Shown one piece after another: positions 41,995 to 49,295 of a stretch of DNA of 64,000 nt. A program made the translations under genes and the position numbers. The stretch covers positions 404,184 to 468,183 of the forward strand of contig CAJUHH010000001.1 of assembly GCA_910585965.1 (NCBI GenBank). Direction: 5' to 3'. The stretch is from an uncultured Lachnospiraceae bacterium. Lineage in GTDB: Bacteria; Bacillota; Clostridia; Lachnospirales; Lachnospiraceae. The notes beneath the pieces are model-generated. The model did not search any database. It worked only from the letters and a program-made list of their open reading frames with translations, and was not told the origin of the DNA. Position 1 is the stretch's first letter; the number at the start of each line of letters is the position of its first letter.

Positions 41995-42564
41995 ATGAAA
42001 GGTTATAAAGCACTAAGTAAAGATATGAGGGCAGTCTATGGAAATGGAATGCAGTTTGAGTTGGGAAAAGAATATACGGTCACAGGAAAAGTACTCATCT
42101 GCAAAAATGGGTTCCATTTCTGTAAAAATATGGAATATTTAAACTGTGGATATAGGATTAGGAACAGCAGGATATTTGAGGTTGAGGCACATGGTGATAT
42201 CAGGTTTGGTCGTAAGATATATGTGGCCGAAAGCATGCGCCTTGTGCGAGAACTGACGGAAAAAGAAATCAGTGATTATTTTGAACAGAACCAACAATGG
42301 ATGCTTAAAAGCACCGATTGGGAGATCAGAAGAGCATTAGCAGATCAAGGGTACGGACTGGATATACTGGTTTATGATGATGACTTTCGGGTCAGGACTG
42401 CAGTAGCAAGGCAGGGTTATAGGCTGGATATTCTTCTTCATGATGTAGGTTGGGAGGTAAGACAAGCGGCGGAAGAACAGAAACGCAGAATGGATATGCT
42501 TTCCCATAATAAGTATTTTGACCTAAAAGTACCAAACACTGACAACTCTAAAAGTATTGTATAG
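41995..42564 (+). CDS. DUF7666-like protein with ~22-aa repeats, paralogue 3
   Basis: This 189-aa protein keeps the N-terminal domain (YKALSKDMRAVYGNGMQFEL). It has only two good repeats and a diverged third (VRQAAEEQKRRMDML), then a hydrophilic tail. The upstream in-frame extension seen in paralogues 1 and 2 is not open here, which fixes the start at MKGYKAL for all three. It is the last of the tandem set and is followed by a hairpin at 42,573. Confidence 0.65.
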   Translation: MKGYKALSKDMRAVYGNGMQFELGKEYTVTGKVLICKNGFHFCKNMEYLNCGYRIRNSRIFEVEAHGDIRFGRKIYVAESMRLVRELTEKEISDYFEQNQQWMLKSTDWEIRRALADQGYGLDILVYDDDFRVRTAVARQGYRLDILLHDVGWEVRQAAEEQKRRMDMLSHNKYFDLKVPNTDNSKSIV

Positions 42565-42572
42565 TAAAAATA

Positions 42573-42608
42573 AGGAAATTCTTTCTTGATAGAAGAGTTT
42601 CCTTTCTT
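42573..42608 (+). terminator. Terminator of paralogue 3
   Basis: GGAAATTCTTTC and GAAGAGTTTCC form an imperfect stem followed by TTTC. Confidence 0.45.
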
Positions 42609-42699
42609 CGTTTGCGGGGTTATAGGTTGAACAAATGATAGAACAAATATATAATGAAGATAGATATATTTGATTACTATCAGATGAAAGGGGAGCCTT

Positions 42700-44049
42700 A
42701 TGAACGAAAGAATAGATTTGCTGAACCGTGAATATTTTATTGAAAATGTTGTAAAAGTAGTAAACCAGTTGTCGGATATACGAAAGGGATGCTGTTTTTC
42801 TATTGAAGGGAGCTGGGGGATTGGGAAGACTTTTGTAATTGAGAATATTGAGGAAAAACTAAAGGAAATTCAATTAGAAAAAACGAACGATGACAGGTAT
42901 TTTGTATTCCATTATAACTGCTGGCAACATGATTATTATGAGGAACCCGCCGTGGCAATTATATCGGCAATGCTGGCTTCAATTAATGAGGATGAGGACT
43001 TGATTAATGAAGATGCAGATAATTTTGTAAAGGCTGGTTATGGATTTGCCAAGGAAAAGTTTAAGGAGATTGCTGGCTTATATATAGAGAATAAAATTGG
43101 GATTAACTTAATCAGTCTGGCAGATGATATAAATAGTAAAAAGCAGAAAGCAGAAAAAGCCGAATGGGAATTTGACAAGATGTTTAATTTTAGCCAGACA
43201 ATCGAAAAAGTCAGGAAGGAATTGCAGGAAATAGCAAAAGAGCGGACGATAGTTCTTTTCGTAGATGAGTTGGATCGGTGTATCCCGCAGTATGCGATAA
43301 AGGTGCTGGAAAGACTGCATCATATTTTTTATGGCTTGGAAAATATCGTAGTAGTTTTGGCTATAGACAGGGGGCAATTAGAGCATTCCGTAGAAGAGAT
43401 GTTTGGCATGAAAAAAGATGATTCATCTATAGATGTTGAAAAATATTTAAAGAAGTTTATAGATTTTTCATTGGTGCTGGATAATGGAACAATGAATGCG
43501 TCATATTGGGAAAAATATGATTTTTATTTTAATAAATTTATAGTGGAAAGTAATTACGATATTGAGGAGATAAATTTTATCTTGCCTAAGCTTTTTAAGG
43601 GAACTGATATTAGAAAACTGGAGAAGATTATAGAGAAAGTTAGTATGGTGCATTCGCTTATATGTAGTAAAGAGATGGACATTTCTCTTTTGGTTTTTGA
43701 AATAATGTTTGAGGTGATTAAGTCGTGGGGATTGGAAGAATTGCAGGCTATAGCATTAATAAATGAAGGACATTATATAGGTATAGAAGAAAAAGTAGGT
43801 AAAGAAAAAGTAAAAATTTTGAAATTATTTGCGGATGGGGCAAATGATATTACTGCAATGGGTAATTCTCTAATGGGGAGAAAAAGGATGGTATATAACA
43901 ATTTGTATGGAAGGGTGTTTTGGTATTTTGCGAATATATTTTATGATAATCAGATTCCATATATGGATTTGGGTGGAAGTATGAATAGGATAAATAATGA
44001 ATTAGAAATAGCAAAAAAATACTGTGAGTTTTGTGAAATAGTTAAGTAG
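42700..44049 (+). CDS. KAP-family P-loop NTPase
   Basis: This 449-aa protein has Walker A EGSWGIGKTF near residues 38-47, YNCWQHDYYEEP near 69-80 (the W-rich block typical of KAP), Walker B VLFVDELDRCIP near 185-196 and LAIDRGQLEHSV near 222-233. KAP NTPases are STAND-like ATPases; many have membrane insertions between Walker A and B, but none is obvious here. Several bacterial KAP proteins occur in anti-phage or membrane-associated systems. The ribosome site is AAAGGGGAGCCTT. It is followed by two further genes in the same direction, which may form one system. Confidence 0.8.
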   Translation: MNERIDLLNREYFIENVVKVVNQLSDIRKGCCFSIEGSWGIGKTFVIENIEEKLKEIQLEKTNDDRYFVFHYNCWQHDYYEEPAVAIISAMLASINEDEDLINEDADNFVKAGYGFAKEKFKEIAGLYIENKIGINLISLADDINSKKQKAEKAEWEFDKMFNFSQTIEKVRKELQEIAKERTIVLFVDELDRCIPQYAIKVLERLHHIFYGLENIVVVLAIDRGQLEHSVEEMFGMKKDDSSIDVEKYLKKFIDFSLVLDNGTMNASYWEKYDFYFNKFIVESNYDIEEINFILPKLFKGTDIRKLEKIIEKVSMVHSLICSKEMDISLLVFEIMFEVIKSWGLEELQAIALINEGHYIGIEEKVGKEKVKILKLFADGANDITAMGNSLMGRKRMVYNNLYGRVFWYFANIFYDNQIPYMDLGGSMNRINNELEIAKKYCEFCEIVK

Positions 44050-44092
44050 AAATAAAGGAAAATAAGAAATTATATTATAGGAGAGAAAATAT

Positions 44093-44911
44093 ATGAGCCG
44101 TAAAAATATATTTGAGATTTTAAATGAACAAATAAGCATTAAATCCCAAATTCAAAAAGTGGAGAGGCTAATGTCAGAAGCATCGGTTGCGAAAGATACT
44201 CCTGAGGATATTGTGGATATGGAATGTATGCGTGATTGGAAAGCAAGAGGCAGATATACAAGTTGTGAAGAAATCAGAGAACAGCTTCATATTACATGTA
44301 CTGATATCAGAAAAGGATTATCAGATGAGCAAATATTGAATTACTTGGAGTATGTAGCTAATATTATTTGGCTTTGTAATGAAAAATTCTTGGAAGGAGA
44401 GGAAAATTATGATGATGAGTATGTATATTTACAAGAAAATGTTATTAGGATTTTAGATGATTTAGGGTATGCGGCGAAAATTTTTGAAGAAGAGGAAAAA
44501 GTATTATTAGTGGAAAAGAACGCGGCGATGACAGCGGTGGCAGAAATGGCCGATCCCAAAACAGCTTATGCGGTTATAGAGTACAACCATCATCTGCTAA
44601 AAGGGAATACAGCGGAGAAGCAGAGGATATTGAAAATGCTGGCAGACAAGTTTGAACCTATACGGGGAGAATTGAAAAAAGTAAATAAGGATCTGGAAAG
44701 CAACACGGGATATCTCCTGAATAAAATGAACATCAGGCATAACAATATAGAGGGCAAAAATGCTATTGAATATGTCAGGAACCTTTCCGATGAAGAACTG
44801 GAAGAATGGTATGATGAAATATACCAGATGCTCCTGCTTTGTTTTTTGGAGCATGATAACATCGGGAGAAATAAAAGGATAAAGGAATTGAAAGAAAGGC
44901 TGGAAAATTGA
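44093..44911 (+). CDS. Hypothetical helical protein downstream of KAP NTPase
   Basis: This 272-aa protein is mostly helical and acidic (YLEYVANIIWLCNEKFLEGE, ILDDLGYAAKIFEEEEKVLL, LADKFEPIRGELKKVNKDL), with no signal or membrane segment. It resembles helical proteins carried next to NTPases, but I do not recognise a family. Ribosome site ATAGGAGAG. It lies 43 bp after the KAP gene and overlaps the next gene by 4 bp, so the three probably work together. Confidence 0.6.
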   Translation: MSRKNIFEILNEQISIKSQIQKVERLMSEASVAKDTPEDIVDMECMRDWKARGRYTSCEEIREQLHITCTDIRKGLSDEQILNYLEYVANIIWLCNEKFLEGEENYDDEYVYLQENVIRILDDLGYAAKIFEEEEKVLLVEKNAAMTAVAEMADPKTAYAVIEYNHHLLKGNTAEKQRILKMLADKFEPIRGELKKVNKDLESNTGYLLNKMNIRHNNIEGKNAIEYVRNLSDEELEEWYDEIYQMLLLCFLEHDNIGRNKRIKELKERLEN

Positions 44912-45231
44912 AGGATAAAATAAGAAGAAATTTTTTGGTACTGGTACTGATTTTTATGGTATGGGTAGCATACATATTTAAAACTTTTTTGGATATGGAC
45001 AGTCATAATCTGCTATTTATAAATGTTATTATTGCAGTTTTAAATCTGCTTGTGTTCTTTAAGATCGGGATATGCAAAAATAATGACAATTATTTATATG
45101 GTGCAATCATTGCTGGCACAATAGTTTTCCTGATAGTCTGGTTTAATGGAACAGTTATGCCAGATTTGATTTTGAATTTAATATCCATGGTAACTCTTAC
45201 ATGGAGCATATTAGATATTAATATCGAATAA
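44908..45231 (+). CDS. Small membrane protein coupled to the KAP cluster
   Basis: This 107-aa protein has three to four hydrophobic helices (FLVLVLIFMVWVAYIFKTFL, LLFINVIIAVLNLLVFFKIG, YGAIIAGTIVFLIVWFNG). It starts with TTG inside the stop of the previous gene (TTGA overlap). It could be the membrane component of a three-gene NTPase system; this is inferred from coupling. Confidence 0.55.
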   Translation: MKDKIRRNFLVLVLIFMVWVAYIFKTFLDMDSHNLLFINVIIAVLNLLVFFKIGICKNNDNYLYGAIIAGTIVFLIVWFNGTVMPDLILNLISMVTLTWSILDINIE

Positions 45232-45257
45232 TAGTCTGCTGATGTCTATAGGTATTG

Positions 45258-45716
45258 TTATTTTATGGTTGCTGTTGTAAAAGAGATTATTTTACAAGTG
45301 CTGTTCTGGAATAATATTTCTTTTAAGCAGTTCCTGTGGCAAATAATCAAATTGTTATTAAGGCTGGTTGACATACTGTACTGTCCATCCTTTTGTTGTC
45401 TGTAAGAAGTTAAACTGCATATTTCAGTAAGATAGCGGCCGTTGGCAATGTCAGACATTAATTGCCTGTAATTCAACTTGCAGATATCATTCCATACAAG
45501 AAGTATTTTGAAAAGGGTAAAGAGAATGATAAATGATCCAAGGAAATTTAGAGCTATTAACTTAATTGTATCTGGAACAAAGAATTTGGAAAGCAGCATG
45601 GTTATACCAGGCATAAAAAATGCAGAATATTTCATGATCTTCAATAGATAGCTGTAGTATATTTTATTCAGTTCATGGCATAGCAGTATTTGTTCGGGAT
45701 TGAGTTTCTTTTTCAT
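45258..45716 (-). CDS. Two-helix membrane protein
   Basis: This 152-aa protein has two membrane helices near residues 30-75 (MKYSAFFMPGITMLLSKFF, LIALNFLGSFIILFTLFKIL) and a hydrophilic C-terminal domain of about 75 residues. It resembles 2TM proteins of SLATT or effector type in layout only. It is convergent with the KAP cluster, with 26 bp between stops. The ribosome site GAGGAG precedes ATG 45716. Confidence 0.6.
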   Translation of the reverse strand: MKKKLNPEQILLCHELNKIYYSYLLKIMKYSAFFMPGITMLLSKFFVPDTIKLIALNFLGSFIILFTLFKILLVWNDICKLNYRQLMSDIANGRYLTEICSLTSYRQQKDGQYSMSTSLNNNLIICHRNCLKEILFQNSTCKIISFTTATIK

Positions 45717-46041
45717 AAATTTTTCTCCTCATATGCTTTAGGTGTTTATATATTCTATTTATATTTGCAACAGAAATTACAAGGGAATGCATTATAAAAA
45801 AGAATTCTGAAAGAGGAAAGAAAATTCTCTTGTTTGATTATGTACATGCTTTTTTGATAAAAAATGTAAATTAATCTTAGACTGTCAGTTCTCCCATCTT
45901 ATCTTTTTGCTTAGGGTTCACAATTTTAGCACAGTAGAAATAAAATATCTTTGTTATAAAAGGCAAAGTAAAATCTATAATAGTAATGCCAAAGATAAAA
46001 AGGATATATTTAAAATGCTAATTGATAGGAGGATACTAAGA

Positions 46042-46210
46042 ATGTTGATTGATATGGATAATGGGAAAATATATGAAGACAGTGATGCAAGAAGTTGCGC
46101 GTGATGCATCTGTTTGTTTTGCAGGGATGACTGGCATATGAAATGTGGAAACTGTGAGACCTGCCATTCCCAAAGACATTGGACAAGGGAATGCAGAAAT
46201 AAAGATTGAT
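46042..46210 (+). pseudogene. Small Cys-rich protein gene interrupted by in-frame TGA
   Basis: The ATG at 46042 with AGGAGG upstream opens a frame reading MLIDMDNGKIYEDSDARSCA. It meets TGA at 46102-46104, then continues in the same frame with CICLFCRDDWHMKCGNCETC and a further HSQRHWTREC segment to a stop at 46,208-46,210. The second part has two CxxC-type pairs and is clearly protein-like. The likeliest explanation is a point mutation; readthrough is possible, and selenocysteine insertion is unlikely because no SECIS-like hairpin is evident. Confidence 0.45.
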
Positions 46211-46335
46211 CTGCCATAGGAATTAGATATGGCAGGAAGAATAGGAGCTGATATTTTGTCAGTTCCTTTTATATTATAAAATTAATGTGCAGGAATATAG
46301 GGAAATAGTGTTGTTCTAATATTTAAAAAAACAAG

Positions 46336-46364
46336 TTGACAGGGGCTTGGAGGTCTGATATAGT
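46336..46364 (+). promoter_or_regulatory. Near-consensus promoter
   Basis: TTGACA, 17 bp, TATAGT. This is one of the best promoters in the window. It is not followed by a recognised gene for more than 400 bp. Confidence 0.7.
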
Positions 46365-46370
46365 AACTAC

Positions 46371-46580
46371 ATGCTCCAAAAAATTGAGTGATAATTTAAT
46401 ATATCAATCAGATAAATAGTGGTCAGGACATTATTGTTTCGGTTGGTAAGATGTTTCATAAAACATGTAACATGTGCGCATTGGGATATGAGGACGTTTA
46501 TGCCCTTAGAAATATCTCATGTATTATGAAAATCATTTTACTGATGGAAACTTTTTTATTGTCCTGACCGTTATTTTTTT
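46371..46580 (+). ncRNA. Candidate noncoding RNA or tiny gene with long closing stem
   Basis: Downstream of the strong promoter, GGTCAGGACA (46,421-46,430) pairs perfectly with TGTCCTGACC (46,560-46,569), which is followed by GTTATTTTTTT, a terminator-like end. The enclosed about 130 nt include a 38-codon frame starting MFHKTCNMCALGYEDVY with a hydrophobic C-terminus (IMKIILLMETFLLS) and only a weak ribosome site. It could be a structured RNA or a small hydrophobic peptide gene. The remaining sequence of 45,717-46,798 shows nothing else certain. Confidence 0.45.
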
Positions 46581-46798
46581 GCTGTAGAGCCTGTTGCTGG
46601 CATTGCCAGCATAGAACTATACAGCAGCAGAAGCATTGAACTTTGACAAATTCATAAAGGGTATGTAAGAACCTAGAAAATACTTGCTCTGCCAATAGTT
46701 GGGCAGCAGAAAAATATACTTGAAAAGAAAAAGATTGAAACTTATAACAGTGCAGGCTGTTTGATTATAGATTGAGAAAATGGAAGGAGATTTTGGTT

Positions 46799-47656
46799 AT
46801 GTGTAAAATGATTAATTTTAATGAATACAGAGGAAACAAGGAAGTTCAGGTGAGAAAGCGGACTGTAAATAGGGCTGCTGCAGATAGAAAACTTACTGTG
46901 CAGGAACTGGTGACAATGGATTGGCTGAAGGAATATATAAAGAATGGATGGAGTATATCCAAGATGCTCTTCCATATCATAGAGCAGTATGGATATATCC
47001 GCTGCAGGGATGGAAAGAAATATGTTTTTGAAGAGATAAGAAGGGATGCAAGATACAGTGAGATGTATCCAGAGGTAGGAAATAAAAGATATAGGGCGCC
47101 CCTCTGGATAAAAGCCAATGGGGAATGGTATTTTGTGGAGCTGTATAATGATACTGCAAAAGAGAGGGCATTTGATAATAAATGGATCGAGCTAGGAAAT
47201 TACAATGTGAAAGGATTCCTTATCAGTTCATGTGAGCTAAAGATGGGGGAACTGAAAAGGATGTGGGAGAAACTTGATCTGATAGGCCTTGTAAAAAAAC
47301 TGAATGATTATTATTATGATGATCCTTTTAATATCGTGATAGATGAATCAAGGTGTGAGCAGTCAGTTGTTTTTGGCACAGAAAAAGCCAGCAGGGACTG
47401 TACTTATAAACTGATGGAATTGGAGCAGTACGGATATGCCATTCTGGAAGGTACAGAATTGAAAACGGGAAGCAAGCACATGGTACTGCTGTATGGGAAG
47501 ACAGGAGCAAAGGAATATGCAAAATACTTTAAAGAACTGTATGGAAATGCAGGATTGCCTCTTTTATACAGGCCATGGAATCCGATGGAGGCAAACTGGA
47601 AAGTATGCATCGGGAGAAATAATAGGCTGTATAAACGTCTTGTGGTGGAGGATTGA
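46799..47656 (+). CDS. Hypothetical protein (285 aa)
   Basis: Soluble basic protein. The N-terminus (about 1-40) is rich in Arg/Lys. An HTH-like stretch follows (LTVQELVTMDWLKEYIKNGW), then alternating strands and helices with many aromatic residues (FVELYNDTAKERAFDNKW, LLYRPWNPMEANWKV). No family recognised. The start at 46799 follows AAGGAGATTTTGGTT. It lies in the right part of the element, upstream of the recombination module. Confidence 0.6.
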   Translation: MCKMINFNEYRGNKEVQVRKRTVNRAAADRKLTVQELVTMDWLKEYIKNGWSISKMLFHIIEQYGYIRCRDGKKYVFEEIRRDARYSEMYPEVGNKRYRAPLWIKANGEWYFVELYNDTAKERAFDNKWIELGNYNVKGFLISSCELKMGELKRMWEKLDLIGLVKKLNDYYYDDPFNIVIDESRCEQSVVFGTEKASRDCTYKLMELEQYGYAILEGTELKTGSKHMVLLYGKTGAKEYAKYFKELYGNAGLPLLYRPWNPMEANWKVCIGRNNRLYKRLVVED

Positions 47657-47750
47657 GACGGATATTATACAACAGGGGAATCTGATTGTTAAGAATAACA
47701 AATGTTAAAATGTTATATTTGTACCTTATAAAAAGAATGGAGGCAGATTT

Positions 47751-47969
47751 ATGACAAGGAAAGAGAATTTAATATTTGAAATGGGGAATTTAAGGGGGAT
47801 ATTAGAGAAGTACCTAGAAGTGCTAGAGAAAGGGGAAATTGACGAAATGGCCTACCAGCAGCTGGATGAAAGTATGTTTTCTGTACAACTGGCATTACGG
47901 TATTATTTTGACGAGGATTACTTTAATATTCCGAAAAGAATTACCATGCTGATTCCTGATAAAGGGTAG
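47751..47969 (+). CDS. Hypothetical protein (72 aa)
   Basis: Small acidic helical protein (NLRGILEKYLEVLEKGEIDE, LALRYYFDEDYFNIPK). ATGGAGG precedes the ATG. A perfect dyad TTGTTA-AGAA-TAACAA at about 47,687-47,702 lies in its upstream region and may be an operator. No family recognised. Confidence 0.6.
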   Translation: MTRKENLIFEMGNLRGILEKYLEVLEKGEIDEMAYQQLDESMFSVQLALRYYFDEDYFNIPKRITMLIPDKG

Positions 47970-48116
47970 CAGAGCTGGTATTTTATAAACGATAAAAAGG
48001 AAACTGTTGGTGATACAGAGCCAGCGGCCGCATATAGATAATCTTTAAACTTTACGGAGGAGGAAGTCTCCATTTATTCTGTATTGGAGCAAATTTGGGT
48101 AAAGGAGATTGTTTAT

Positions 48117-48242
48117 GTGGAAGAGAAAGAAATTATGATTGCAGTGCTTAGGATTTTGTTGCAGAGGGGAACCATTAATGAGGAAATATTCAGCGAATCA
48201 GTAAGAAAAATAGAAGGAAAGCTGATTGAAAATAGAGCATAA
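48117..48242 (+). CDS. Small protein (41 aa) upstream of the recombination module
   Basis: GTG start with AAAGGAG 9 bp upstream. The product (EKEIMIAVLRILLQRGTINE, then EIFSESVRKIEGKL) has the compact two-helix pattern of the short SHOCT-like proteins frequently found before large serine recombinases in clostridial elements. Too short for firm assignment. Two strong hairpins follow it. Confidence 0.5.
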   Translation: MEEKEIMIAVLRILLQRGTINEEIFSESVRKIEGKLIENRA

Positions 48243-48260
48243 AGGAATGTTTTTCAGCCG

Positions 48261-48330
48261 CTTGATTGCAACAGAGCTTCTTCATAGATCTGTTGTAATC
48301 AAGTGGAACAAAGGGGCTTGTCCCTTTGGG
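48261..48330 (+). other. Two consecutive hairpins before the recombination module
   Basis: CTTGATTGCAACAGA (48,261-48,275) pairs with TCTGTTGTAATCAAG (48,289-48,303), 15 bp with one G-U on the plus strand. CAAAGGG/CCCTTTG follows at about 48,309-48,328. There is no U-run. They may shield or regulate the recombinase operon. The rest of 48,243-48,578 holds a tiny frame (start 48,481) directly abutting CAGGAGGT, of doubtful significance. Confidence 0.5.
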
Positions 48331-48578
48331 GATGGAAATGCTTTCATAAAGATGTTTCTAATCAGGAATGGTTAGGAACATTTTTTAGTTTGGGACAAGA
48401 AAAATTTTATATAGATAAAAATAATCAAAAAGGCCAATTTTTTTAGGCAAGACCATGGGAATTGGCGGCCGACAGGAGGTATGGATCGCGCTATAATATC
48501 AGTAGGAGATATAGGCATAAATTCCGTATTTAAGCGGTTTTGGGAGCATTTAGGATAAAAAGGAAGGAGTGATTTTAG

Positions 48579-49295
48579 GTGAATAAAGTTGCAATTTATC
48601 ATTTTACGGACGACTCTGGAAAGAGGCCTATTATAAATGAAAAGCAGATGGTTATTTTAAGGAGATTTGCATCTGGCTATGGAACCATTATGAAAGAGTA
48701 TTTGGATAAATCATTAAAGAAGTGCGAGCAGAAGCAAAAACAGGAATTAATGGAAGAAATTGCTGATTATGATGTGCTTGTTACGAAGGACTTTTACCAT
48801 ATAGCGGTAAACACAGGAGCTTGCATTAGCTTAATGCAGAAATTTTTAACGATGGGGATAAAAACGTATTCTATAGAAGATGGAAAGTTCACTTTCTCAG
48901 ATACTCCATTTGATAGGGAATTAAATATTGCGATTTACCATGCAAAATATGAGGACAATACCCCGTCAGCACAGATGCAGAAAAAAGGGAACAGCATTAC
49001 AGCCCATACACAGGTAGATGTATTGCGGCTGTTTGCAAAGAAGAAAACAAATTGGAAGGTGGTTGATGCATATATAGATGAAGCAAAAGGCCAGTCAGAT
49101 GATAAGCAGAAAAATCTTTTGAAATTAATTGAAAACAGGAAAAAGTATGATTTGGTTTTATGCAAAGATTTTAATACAATTCATTGGCGTACTGCAAAGT
49201 TTTGCAAAAGAAGGAATGAGCTGAAGTTAGATATTTACAGCATGAAAGAGGGTTATTTGAAGTATGAAAGGAGAGATTCTTATGAGGAGGAATAA
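48579..49295 (+). CDS. Recombinase-associated protein: two degenerate resolvase-like domains
   Basis: This 238-aa protein is built of two similar halves: KVAIYHFTDDSGKR...IADYDVLVTKDFYHIAV...GIKTYSIEDGKF and NIAIYHAKYEDN...RKKYDLVLCKDFNTIHW...LDIYSMKEGYL. The order (start strand, YD.(L/V)VL.KDF, then YS...G) follows the fold of the serine-recombinase catalytic domain, but the catalytic Ser and Arg positions are not kept. GTG start behind AAGGAG. Its end overlaps the recombinase start by 14 bp. It is a good candidate for a regulator or directionality partner of the integrase. Confidence 0.6.
   Translation: MNKVAIYHFTDDSGKRPIINEKQMVILRRFASGYGTIMKEYLDKSLKKCEQKQKQELMEEIADYDVLVTKDFYHIAVNTGACISLMQKFLTMGIKTYSIEDGKFTFSDTPFDRELNIAIYHAKYEDNTPSAQMQKKGNSITAHTQVDVLRLFAKKKTNWKVVDAYIDEAKGQSDDKQKNLLKLIENRKKYDLVLCKDFNTIHWRTAKFCKRRNELKLDIYSMKEGYLKYERRDSYEEE

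Noticed and set aside
40560..42460. Regularly spaced similar sequences that could suggest a CRISPR array
   Set aside because: The period is about 66 bp, in frame, and encodes the 22-residue protein repeats; there are no unique spacers.
46102..46104. TGA as a selenocysteine codon
   Set aside because: No SECIS-like hairpin is seen just downstream and no selenoprotein family is recognised.
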